5,443 bases of DNA from an uncultured Pirellulales bacterium (GTDB lineage Bacteria; Planctomycetota; Planctomycetia; Pirellulales; Lacipirellulaceae). This document shows positions 1 to 5,409 of this stretch, in pieces. The position numbers were made by a program, and so were the translations under genes. Within the stretch, counting starts at the first letter, position 1. Each line of letters begins with the position of its first letter. Location of the stretch: positions 1-5,443 of the forward strand of contig CAMYJY010000153.1 in NCBI GenBank assembly GCA_947258835.1, in the 5' to 3' direction. The notes under the pieces are model-generated. The model saw nothing but the letters and a program-made list of their open reading frames with translations, did not search any database and had not been told where the DNA came from.

Positions 1-48
1 CTGGCAACGAAAGCACTTGACGCTGCGTTCAAGGTGCACCGTACGTAA
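1..48 (+). pseudogene. Truncated duplicate of the GxxExxY gene (N-terminal fragment)
   Basis: Read from base 1, the frame gives LATKALDAAFKVHRT and then a TAA stop at 46-48. These 15 residues equal residues 12-26 of the intact GxxExxY protein encoded just downstream. The fragment stops just before the GxxExxY signature and lacks the whole nuclease-like core, so it cannot be functional as seen. Its 5' part lies outside the window. The stop overlaps the next ATG (TAATG at 46-50). It is most simply the remnant of a 132-bp tandem duplication. Because it sits at the very edge of the sequence, an assembly artefact at a contig end is also possible. Confidence 0.6.
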
Positions 49-90
49 TGAACCACGACGGAACGACGAAACAACGAAGGACAACGAAGG
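49..90 (+). repeat. T-free low-complexity intergenic repeat, copy A
   Basis: The tract begins TGAACCACGACGGAAC and continues as degenerate 9-10-base units, ending in two perfect copies of ACAACGAAGG (71-80 and 81-90). From 50 to 90 there is no T on this strand (41 bases). The same element occurs inverted at 666-695 (29 of 30 bases match, including 24 in a row) and direct at 1918-1945 (26 of 28). The end of copy A lies just upstream of the GxxExxY start and appears to provide its ribosome binding site. I recall similar ACGACGAA- or CACGGAG-type repeats near GxxExxY genes in Planctomycetota and Verrucomicrobiota genomes, but cannot verify that here. Confidence 0.85.
86..90 (+). promoter_or_regulatory. 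Probable ribosome binding site supplied by the repeat
   Basis: GAAGG at 86-90 lies nine bases before the ATG at 100, a usable Shine-Dalgarno position. It is the last five bases of the second ACAACGAAGG unit, so the repeat itself supplies the translation signal. It supports the start at 100. Confidence 0.5.
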
Positions 91-99
91 TAAGTTTGG

Positions 100-489
100 A
101 TGCATGAACCTATTCCTGAAGAAATTGAGGAGCTGGCAACGAAAGCACTTGACGCTGCGTTCAAGGTGCACCGTACGTTAGGGCCGGGTTTATTGGAGTC
201 TGTTTACGAACATTGCGTGTGCCGTGAGCTAGAAAAAGTTGGCTTGCCTTTCGCCAGGCAGGTCGTCTTGCCCGTTTTTTATGATGGGATCCGAATTGAG
301 AGTGGTTTAAGGCTGGACATCCATGTCAACAATCGATTAATCATTGAACTGAAGGCTGTTGAAGAGGTACTACCTATTCATGAAGCACAACTGTTTACCT
401 ATCTTAAGCTAACCGGTAACCGGTTGGGTTTATTAGTCAATTTTAACGTTCCCTTGCTAAAAGATGGAATCAAGCGAGTCGTACGCTAA
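100..489 (+). CDS. GxxExxY family protein (PD-(D/E)XK nuclease-like)
   Basis: This 129-residue protein has the family signature G30-L-L-E33-S-V-Y36 after an N-terminal helix (residues 7-26). A core resembling the PD-(D/E)XK nuclease fold follows: L72-D73-I74 on one strand and E83-L84-K85 on the next, then a helix with E95-A-Q97 and a hydrophobic strand around GLLVNFNV (110-117). D73, E83 and K85 are the expected metal-binding and catalytic set. Length is normal for the family, and there is no signal peptide or membrane segment, so it should be cytoplasmic. The family is widespread, but its substrate and role are not established as far as I know; nuclease activity is inferred from the fold. 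Hand-counted GC over 181-480 is about 44%, well below apgM and most of valS, suggesting horizontal acquisition. The gene lies between inverted copies of a short repeat, and its 5' end has been partly duplicated upstream. The ATG at 100 is supported by GAAGG at 86-90. Confidence 0.9.
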   Translation: MHEPIPEEIEELATKALDAAFKVHRTLGPGLLESVYEHCVCRELEKVGLPFARQVVLPVFYDGIRIESGLRLDIHVNNRLIIELKAVEEVLPIHEAQLFTYLKLTGNRLGLLVNFNVPLLKDGIKRVVR

Positions 490-508
490 TAACTCAAACT
501 GAAAACAA

Positions 509-523
509 GGCTTCCATGAAGCC
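509..523 (+). other. Small hairpin downstream of the GxxExxY gene
   Basis: GGCTTC (509-514), loop CAT, GAAGCC (518-523) form a perfect 6-bp stem 20 bases after the stop codon. No T-run follows, so it is not a standard Rho-independent terminator, though it could protect the transcript end. The rest of 490-664 has no credible gene. It holds GC-rich complementary segments such as CGGTTTG (564-570) with CAAACCG (616-622) and TGGGC (601-605) with GCCCA (613-617), which could fold but match no RNA class I know. Confidence 0.35.
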
Positions 524-665
524 GGTAAAGCCCGGGAAATCGCACACGCTTAAAGCGCCGTGGCGGTTTGAAAACGGACCGGGCCAAGATGCTGAGACGG
601 TGGGCTTTTCCGGCCCAAACCGGCCAGCACTAGGTAGACCTGTTTTCACTCTGAGTAATAAAAAG

Positions 666-695
666 TTCGTCGTTTCGTCGTTCCGTCGTGGTTCA
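666..695 (-). repeat. T-free low-complexity repeat, copy B (inverted)
   Basis: On the minus strand, read from 695 down, this is the same element as copy A. Bases 695-672 match 49-72 exactly (24 in a row); after one mismatch, 670-666 match 74-78. Seen on the + strand, the tract is A-free from 665 to 694. It ends seven bases before the apgM ATG and therefore forms most of the apgM leader. An upstream in-frame GTG at 688 falls inside the repeat and is unlikely to be the real apgM start. Confidence 0.85.
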
Positions 696-702
696 AAACT
701 GC

Positions 703-1908
703 ATGAAATACGCCATCATTATCCCTGACGGTGCCGCCGACGAGCCCCAGGAAGAGCTGGGCGGGAAGACGCCCATTGAAGCTGCCCATACGCCTGCCAT
801 GGACGCGGTGGCGGCGCGGGGGCGCGTGGCGCGGGCCTGCCATACCCCCCCCGAGCTGCCCGCGGGTTCGGAAGTGGGCAACATGAGTCTGCTGGGTTAT
901 GACCCGTTGACCAATTTTACAGGGCGCGCACCAATTGAGGCGGCCGCTCAAGGAATTGAGCTGGGCAGCGAAGACTGGGCCATTCGCTGCAATCTGGTCA
1001 CCATCCAAGATCAAACCATGCGGGATTTTACGGCCGACCATATTTCTACCGAAGAAGCCCAAGAGCTGTTGGCCACTGCCCAAGCCGAATTGGGGGGGGA
1101 CGGTTTGGAGTTTGTGCCGGGGGTCAGCTACCGGAATTTGCTGCTCTGGCGGGGAGCTCAGCGGGCGGCGCCGTTTACGATGGACATGCGAGCGACGCCT
1201 CCCCACGATCTAACCGACAAGTCCATTCTCCATGATTTTCCCCGCGGCCCGGGGAGCGACGAACTCAACCGACTGATGGCGGCCACTGCCGAATTGTTTG
1301 CCGAGCATCCAGTCAACCTGCGGCGGCTGGCAGTGGGGAAGCTGCCGGCCACCCATGTCTGGCTGTGGGGAATTGGCCGCGCGCCAAAATTGCAGCCCTT
1401 TGCCGAGGCTTTTGGGCCGCGCGGAGCGATCATCACGGCGGTGGACTTGCTGCGGGGGCTGGCCTCGCTGATCGGCTGGCAGCGGATCGAAGTTCCGGGG
1501 GCTACCGGCTACACCGATACCGACTACGCCGCCAAGGGCCGCTACGCCGTGCAGGCCCTCCAAGAGCAGGACCTGGTGTGCGTGCATGTCGAAGCGCCTG
1601 ACGAGGCCTCCCACGAGGGCGACTGCGCGGCCAAAGTCCGCGCCATCGAAGAGATCGACCGTCACGTGGTCGCACCGCTGCTGGCGGCGCTGGAAGCGAC
1701 GGAAGACTGGCGGCTGATGATTTGCCCGGACCATCCTACCTTCCTGCGGACCAAGACCCACACGCATGGCGCTGTACCCCTGGCCCTGGCAGGGAGTGAT
1801 ATCCAGCCCGATGCCTTTGATCGTTATGGGGATACCCATGCCGCCCAAACCGACTTGGCATTCGACGCCGGCTGGCAGGCCATGCGGTGGTTTATCCAAG
1901 ACGCATGA
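703..1908 (+). CDS. apgM: 2,3-bisphosphoglycerate-independent phosphoglycerate mutase, ApgM type
   Basis: The 401-residue protein belongs to the archaeal-type cofactor-independent phosphoglycerate mutases, alkaline-phosphatase superfamily, which interconvert 3- and 2-phosphoglycerate in cytoplasmic glycolysis and gluconeogenesis. Seen motifs: N-terminal MKYAIIIPDGAADEP with metal ligand D9; AGSEVGNMSLLGYDP (54-68), where S56 is the expected phosphoserine nucleophile; TGRAPIEA (73-80); a middle lid domain with YRNLLLWRG (143-151) and LPATHVWLWGIGRAPKLQ (214-231); EAPDEASHEGD (297-307) with D300 and H304; PDHPT (342-346) with D343 and H344; and HTHGAVP (353-359). All metal-site residues expected for two Mn or Zn ions look intact, and length is typical. 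The ATG at 703 is chosen because the family starts MKYxIIIPDG; a GTG at 688 would add five residues coded partly by the repeat. No Shine-Dalgarno is visible. Some bacterial members of this family have been proposed to be homoserine kinases because they sit beside threonine genes. Here the neighbours give no such hint. Confidence 0.93.
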   Translation: MKYAIIIPDGAADEPQEELGGKTPIEAAHTPAMDAVAARGRVARACHTPPELPAGSEVGNMSLLGYDPLTNFTGRAPIEAAAQGIELGSEDWAIRCNLVTIQDQTMRDFTADHISTEEAQELLATAQAELGGDGLEFVPGVSYRNLLLWRGAQRAAPFTMDMRATPPHDLTDKSILHDFPRGPGSDELNRLMAATAELFAEHPVNLRRLAVGKLPATHVWLWGIGRAPKLQPFAEAFGPRGAIITAVDLLRGLASLIGWQRIEVPGATGYTDTDYAAKGRYAVQALQEQDLVCVHVEAPDEASHEGDCAAKVRAIEEIDRHVVAPLLAALEATEDWRLMICPDHPTFLRTKTHTHGAVPLALAGSDIQPDAFDRYGDTHAAQTDLAFDAGWQAMRWFIQDA

Positions 1909-1915
1909 TTGGAAT

Positions 1916-1956
1916 GGGAACCACGACGGAACAACGAAACGACGAGAGAGCAACAG
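1916..1956 (+). repeat. T-free low-complexity repeat, copy C
   Basis: This 41-base stretch without T lies eight bases after the apgM stop. Bases 1918-1945 match copy A (50-77) at 26 of 28 positions and the reverse complement of copy B at 27 of 28. A partial restart, TGAACCACAACG, follows at 1963-1974. This copy has the same orientation as copy A and is opposite to copy B, so apgM lies between divergent copies. No GxxExxY gene accompanies it. Confidence 0.8.
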
Positions 1957-1960
1957 TCAT

Positions 1961-2041
1961 TCTGAACCACAACGCGGCTACGTAGCGAGTAAAAATTGGG
2001 ATCATCCCAGGGCGGGTCTTCACGATCGACTTTGGTTCAGA
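1961..2041 (+). other. Structured non-coding segment upstream of valS
   Basis: TCTGAACCA (1961-1969) is perfectly complementary to TGGTTCAGA (2033-2041), making a 9-bp closing stem. Inside lie the 10-bp palindrome GCTACGTAGC (1977-1986) and a hairpin TGGGA-TCA-TCCCA (1997-2009). The terminator-like hairpin at 2050-2086 follows directly. The nested arrangement suggests a folded leader RNA or a decayed repeat element. It shows no T-box consensus or other riboswitch I recognise. Structure is inferred from base complementarity only. Confidence 0.35.
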
Positions 2042-2049
2042 TCCATTCA

Positions 2050-2086
2050 TTTCTGAAAGAACGGCCTCCGGCCGTTTTTTCAGAAA
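2050..2086 (+). terminator. Strong terminator-like hairpin between apgM and valS
   Basis: The arms 2050-2066 and 2070-2086 pair over 17 positions around the loop TCC (2067-2069). The core is AACGGCC/GGCCGTT, with one G-U pair (2059 with 2077). The outer stem is A/T-rich, and the T-run 2075-2080 follows the GC core. A shorter fold using only the core leaves a T-tail, the classic Rho-independent form. It lies about 140 bases after the apgM stop but only 25 bases before the valS ATG. It may end apgM transcription, act as an attenuator for valS, or both. Confidence 0.7.
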
Positions 2087-2111
2087 CTGCAGAAAATAGA
2101 AAGCAGCACCT

Positions 2112-5100
2112 ATGATGGCCTCTGCCGAACCGATATCCCTTTCTGATCTGCCCTCCCAGTACGATCACGTAGCCGCCCAGGAAAAATGGTATCCCTGGTG
2201 GGAACAGCGGGGCTACTTTCGGGCGGAGGTCGACGATCCGCGGCCGCCGTTCACCATTGTGATCCCGCCGCCCAACGTGACTGGTGCCCTGCACCTGGGG
2301 CATGCTCTCAACAATACCCTGCAAGACATCCTCTGCCGCTTGAAACGCATGCAAGGCTATAATGTGTTGTGGATGCCGGGAACGGATCACGCCGGGATTG
2401 CCACGCAGGCGGTGGTGGAACGCAGGCTGTTGGAAGAAGCTGGCCAGAGCCGTCACGACTTGGGACGGGACGGCCTGGTGGACCGCATTTGGGACTGGAA
2501 GGCCCAGTACGAACAACGGATCCTCAGCCAGCTCCGCCAGCTGGGGGCCAGCTGCGACTGGCAGCGTACCCGCTTTACCCTCGACGACCAATGCGCTCGC
2601 GCTGTGCGGGAGACATTTTTTCAGCTGTTTGCCGACCACAAGATTTATCGCGGCCAGCGGCTGGTGAATTGGGATACGTTTTTGCAAACGGCGGTCAGCG
2701 ACGACGAGGTCTTTCACGACCCCGTGCCGGGTCATTTTTGGCATATTCGGTATCCGGTGATCGATCCCCAAGCCGGCGAACCCCAGTCCGTGGCGATTGC
2801 TACCACCCGGCCGGAGACGTTGCTGGGAGATACGGCGGTGGCCGTCCATCCCGATCCTGCCGCGGAGCTCGACAAAGTGGTGGGCGAACTGGAAGCAAAA
2901 TTGAAGGCCGCGCCCGAGAAAGAACAGGAGGAAATCTCGGCCCAGCTGGCAGCTGTGGCGGAGCGGCGGCGGTCTCTGCTGCCACAACTTCTGCAACTGC
3001 GCGCGATGGCTGTCCGCGGTGTGCAACTCGAGCTGCCGCTCACCGGCCGTACGATCCCACTCATTGCCGATCCCTGGGCCAAGCCCGAGTTGGGTTCGGG
3101 GTGTGTGAAGATTACCCCGGCCCACGACGAGAACGACTACCAAGTCTGGCAGCGGAACGCGTCGATCGGGGCCATCAATATCATGCATCCCGACGGCACG
3201 CTCAATGAAAACGTGCCAGAAAAATACCGCGGTCTGACCATGAAACAGGCCCGGGCGGCAGTGGTCGAGGATTTGGCGGTTGGGGGATTTTATGATCCGG
3301 AAACCGATTTGGAAGATCGGGAAATTGACCTGGCCCATAGCGACCGCAGCAAGACCCCCATTGAGCCTTACCTGGCCGATCAGTGGTTTGTGAGAATGGG
3401 TGAGGTCGGCGAAGGTCCTGACGCACCCGGGCTTGCTCAGTCCGCCATGGATGCGGTTGCTGACGGGCGCGTAAAAATTATTCCCCACCGCTATGCCAAG
3501 GGCTATCAGGATTGGCTGGGTGAAAAACGGGACTGGCCCATTGGTCGCCAGTTGTGGTGGGGACATCGCATACCCGTCTGGCGGCAAGCGGCACGGAGCC
3601 CAGCCATGATGCAGGACGGAAAGGATGCCGAGCTGGCAGCACTTCGTCAGCGAAGAATTCCGCAGTTAAGAAAATTGGTGCAGGAGTGGGCAGCAGCGGG
3701 ACGGGTGAGTGTGGCGACTTGCGATGCATCCGGGTCCGGCCGCTCTCCGTTGCTGGCCGATGAGGATTTTTCTGCGGCACTGATTTGTGTTCGCAGTGCC
3801 GATGACCAGGAGGTCCTAGCAGCCTTGCAGCGCGACGGTGTTTTTAAGCAAGATGAGGATGTCCTAGACACGTGGTTCTCCAGCGCCCTGTGGCCGCACT
3901 CCACCTTGGGTTGGCCGGAGGAAACTGCGGAACTTAAAAAATTCTATCCCACCAGCACGCTGATCACCTCCCGCGACATCATTACGTTGTGGGTGGCTCG
4001 GATGGTGCTGACGGGCCTCTACAATCTGGGCGAGGTGCCCTTTCCGGAAGTCTACATCCACCCCAAGATTTTGGACGGTTATGGCGAGACCATGTCCAAA
4101 TCCAAAGGGAACGGTGTTGATCCCTTGGACGTCATTGAAAAATTTGGAGCCGATGCCTTGCGGTTTGGGATCGCCTATCTCACGACCGAAACCCAAGATG
4201 TGCGGATGCCGGTGGAGTTCGTCTGCCCCCATTGTCAGGAGACGATCAAGCAGACCAAGAAAAATCGGGTCCTGCCCCGCGTGACGTGCGACCAATGCGG
4301 CGGTGCGTTCCACACGCAGTGGGCGCGGGAGGAGGCCGATCTGGCCCTGCCGCGGGGAGCGGTGACCAGCGAACGGTTTGAGTTGGGCCGGAATTTTTGC
4401 AACAAGCTGTGGAACGCCTCGCGGTTCGCCCTCATGAACCTGGCCGGTTACCAGGCCGCTCCGGTGGCGGCTGACCAACTGCTGCTGGAAGACCGGTGGC
4501 TGCTCAGCCGTTTGGCGGCGGTGACGGGCGAGGTGACCCAAGCCCTGGCCGAATACCGCTATGCGGATGCCGCCCGCGAGCTGTATCGCTTCGCCTGGGA
4601 CGACTTTTGCAGTTTTTACGTGGAAATCTCCAAGGCGCGTTTTGCGGTGCCCGCGCGGCGGGCGGTGGCCCAGCGGGTGCTGGCCCATACCCTGGACACG
4701 CTGCTGCGGCTGCTACATCCCATGATTCCGTTCCTGACCGAGGAGGTGTGGCAGCTGCTGGCCACCGTGGCTGGTGCGCGGGGGTTGGGACATCCGGAAC
4801 CAGCCGCCGAGTCGGTATGCATTGCCCCCTGGCCGCAGGTCGAGCCGTCGCACATCGATCCCCAGATCGAGCAGCAGTTCTCGAAATTCCAGGCAGTCAT
4901 TGGCGCGGTCCGGAATATCCGCACGGAAAATAAAATTCCTCCCAAAAAGGAAATTTACTTTAGTGTCGGTTGTGACAAACCTACAGCAGACCTACTCCAG
5001 CCCATGAAAAACTACTTCCTTTTTATCGCAGGTGCTCATTTGCAAGATGCAGGCGGCACGGTAGTAAGCTCTTTGCGCACGGCGAGCAAGGTGGTGGCAG

Positions 5101-5333
5101 GCATGGCAGTGCATGTCAGCATTGATGATTTCTTTGATGGGGAAGCAGAGAAAAAACGACTTGAATCCGAGCAGGCTAAACTTGCCAAATATGACCAGTC
5201 ACTCACTGGTAAACTGGGCAATGAAAATTTTGTCAACCGCGCGCCTGCCGAGGTTGTACAAGCCCAGCGCGATAAACTGGCGGAGACCCGAGAGCAATTG
5301 GCAAAGATTGAGACTGCTTTAGCGGAACTATAA
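2112..5333 (+). CDS. valS: Valyl-tRNA synthetase
   Basis: The 1073-residue class I synthetase charges tRNA-Val with valine and edits misactivated threonine in the cytoplasm. In order: PPPNVTGALHLGH (52-64), the HIGH box; the CP1 editing domain with TTRPETLLGDTAVAVHP (231-247) and GSGCVKITPAHD (328-339); WWGHRIPVW (482-490); DEDVLDTWFSSALW (581-594); the KMSKS box, here TMSKSKGN (660-667); the anticodon-binding domain from NFCNKLWNASRF (761-772); and a C-terminal charged coiled coil (about 1011-1073), the tRNA-binding arm. It is longer than E. coli ValS (about 951) because of three insertions: a charged helical segment in CP1 (about 252-300), about 60 extra residues at 491-580, and a zinc ribbon (C705, C708, C726, C729) between KMSKS and the anticodon domain. 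I recall such inserts in planctomycete ValS. Weak GAAAG (2099-2103) precedes ATG at 2112; ATG at 2115 is an equally possible start. GC falls to about 48% over 4921-5333, although the frame is uninterrupted. Confidence 0.97.
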   Translation: MMASAEPISLSDLPSQYDHVAAQEKWYPWWEQRGYFRAEVDDPRPPFTIVIPPPNVTGALHLGHALNNTLQDILCRLKRMQGYNVLWMPGTDHAGIATQAVVERRLLEEAGQSRHDLGRDGLVDRIWDWKAQYEQRILSQLRQLGASCDWQRTRFTLDDQCARAVRETFFQLFADHKIYRGQRLVNWDTFLQTAVSDDEVFHDPVPGHFWHIRYPVIDPQAGEPQSVAIATTRPETLLGDTAVAVHPDPAAELDKVVGELEAKLKAAPEKEQEEISAQLAAVAERRRSLLPQLLQLRAMAVRGVQLELPLTGRTIPLIADPWAKPELGSGCVKITPAHDENDYQVWQRNASIGAINIMHPDGTLNENVPEKYRGLTMKQARAAVVEDLAVGGFYDPETDLEDREIDLAHSDRSKTPIEPYLADQWFVRMGEVGEGPDAPGLAQSAMDAVADGRVKIIPHRYAKGYQDWLGEKRDWPIGRQLWWGHRIPVWRQAARSPAMMQDGKDAELAALRQRRIPQLRKLVQEWAAAGRVSVATCDASGSGRSPLLADEDFSAALICVRSADDQEVLAALQRDGVFKQDEDVLDTWFSSALWPHSTLGWPEETAELKKFYPTSTLITSRDIITLWVARMVLTGLYNLGEVPFPEVYIHPKILDGYGETMSKSKGNGVDPLDVIEKFGADALRFGIAYLTTETQDVRMPVEFVCPHCQETIKQTKKNRVLPRVTCDQCGGAFHTQWAREEADLALPRGAVTSERFELGRNFCNKLWNASRFALMNLAGYQAAPVAADQLLLEDRWLLSRLAAVTGEVTQALAEYRYADAARELYRFAWDDFCSFYVEISKARFAVPARRAVAQRVLAHTLDTLLRLLHPMIPFLTEEVWQLLATVAGARGLGHPEPAAESVCIAPWPQVEPSHIDPQIEQQFSKFQAVIGAVRNIRTENKIPPKKEIYFSVGCDKPTADLLQPMKNYFLFIAGAHLQDAGGTVVSSLRTASKVVAGMAVHVSIDDFFDGEAEKKRLESEQAKLAKYDQSLTGKLGNENFVNRAPAEVVQAQRDKLAETREQLAKIETALAEL

Positions 5334-5378
5334 TTGTGGTTTGGAAAAGCTCCCCCAGGTGTCAAAACATGATTTTTT

Positions 5379-5409
5379 ACCACGGAGAACACGGAGGTCA
5401 CGGAGAAAA
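5379..5409 (+). repeat. CACGGAG-type low-complexity repeat
   Basis: Three consecutive 9-base units, ACCACGGAG (5379-5387), AACACGGAG (5388-5396) and GTCACGGAG (5397-5405), are followed by AAAA and preceded by six Ts. The sequence differs from copies A-C, but the design is the same: it opens with ACCACG, is built from 9-base purine-rich units, and is nearly T-free. The frame through it (TTENTEVTEK) is open from 5373 to the window end but has no ATG, with TGA at 5370-5372. The interval 5334-5378 after valS shows no clear terminator. Confidence 0.75.

Larger units (their letters stand above)
1..178 (+). repeat. 132-bp-period direct repeat (46-bp exact copies at 1-46 and 133-178)
   Basis: Bases 1-46 are identical to 133-178. 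Identity ends at 47 versus 179. The offset is 132 bp, exactly 44 codons, so both copies share a reading frame. The pattern X-Y-X-Z fits a tandem duplication of a 132-bp unit (47-178), with the earlier copy cut by the window edge. The breakpoint at 46/47 lies two to three bases before the low-complexity repeat begins, which suggests that the repeat boundary was involved. Confidence 0.8.
49..695 (+). mobile_element. Candidate cassette: GxxExxY gene bracketed by inverted repeats
   Basis: Copies A (49-78) and B (666-695) are inverted with 29 of 30 bases matching, and the only gene between them is the AT-richer GxxExxY gene. This resembles a small element of about 647 bp with terminal inverted repeats. 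No transposase is present, and I see no convincing target-site duplication (flanks GTACGTAA and AAACTGCA). A third copy at 1918 shows that the repeat also stands alone. Chance placement of two independent repeats around the gene is therefore a real alternative. Confidence 0.3.

Noticed and set aside
50..90. CRISPR array
   Set aside because: The subunits are 9-10 bases, contiguous and degenerate, with no spacers of regular length and no cas genes.
656..661. TAATAA as a -10 promoter element for apgM
   Set aside because: No acceptable -35 element is found at the right distance, so a promoter call would rest on one AT-rich hexamer.
688..702. Upstream GTG start for apgM
   Set aside because: It lies inside the repeat and would add five residues not found in the family, whereas ATG at 703 gives the canonical MKYxIIIPDG beginning.
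516..728. 70-codon + strand ORF between the GxxExxY and apgM genes
   Set aside because: It crosses copy B of the repeat and runs into the apgM start. It has no family resemblance and no ribosome binding site, and its C-terminal part is just the repeat and the apgM 5' end in another frame.
1909..2111. T-box riboswitch before valS
   Set aside because: There is an anticipated place and a terminator hairpin, but no T-box core sequence or clear specifier loop. ACCACAACGCGG at 1966-1977 resembles the core only superficially.
2037..3587. Long minus-strand ORF of 516 codons opposite valS
   Set aside because: It runs antisense to a clear ValS coding frame. The translation is rich in H, G, P and R with no recognisable domain, as expected for a shadow frame in GC-rich DNA.
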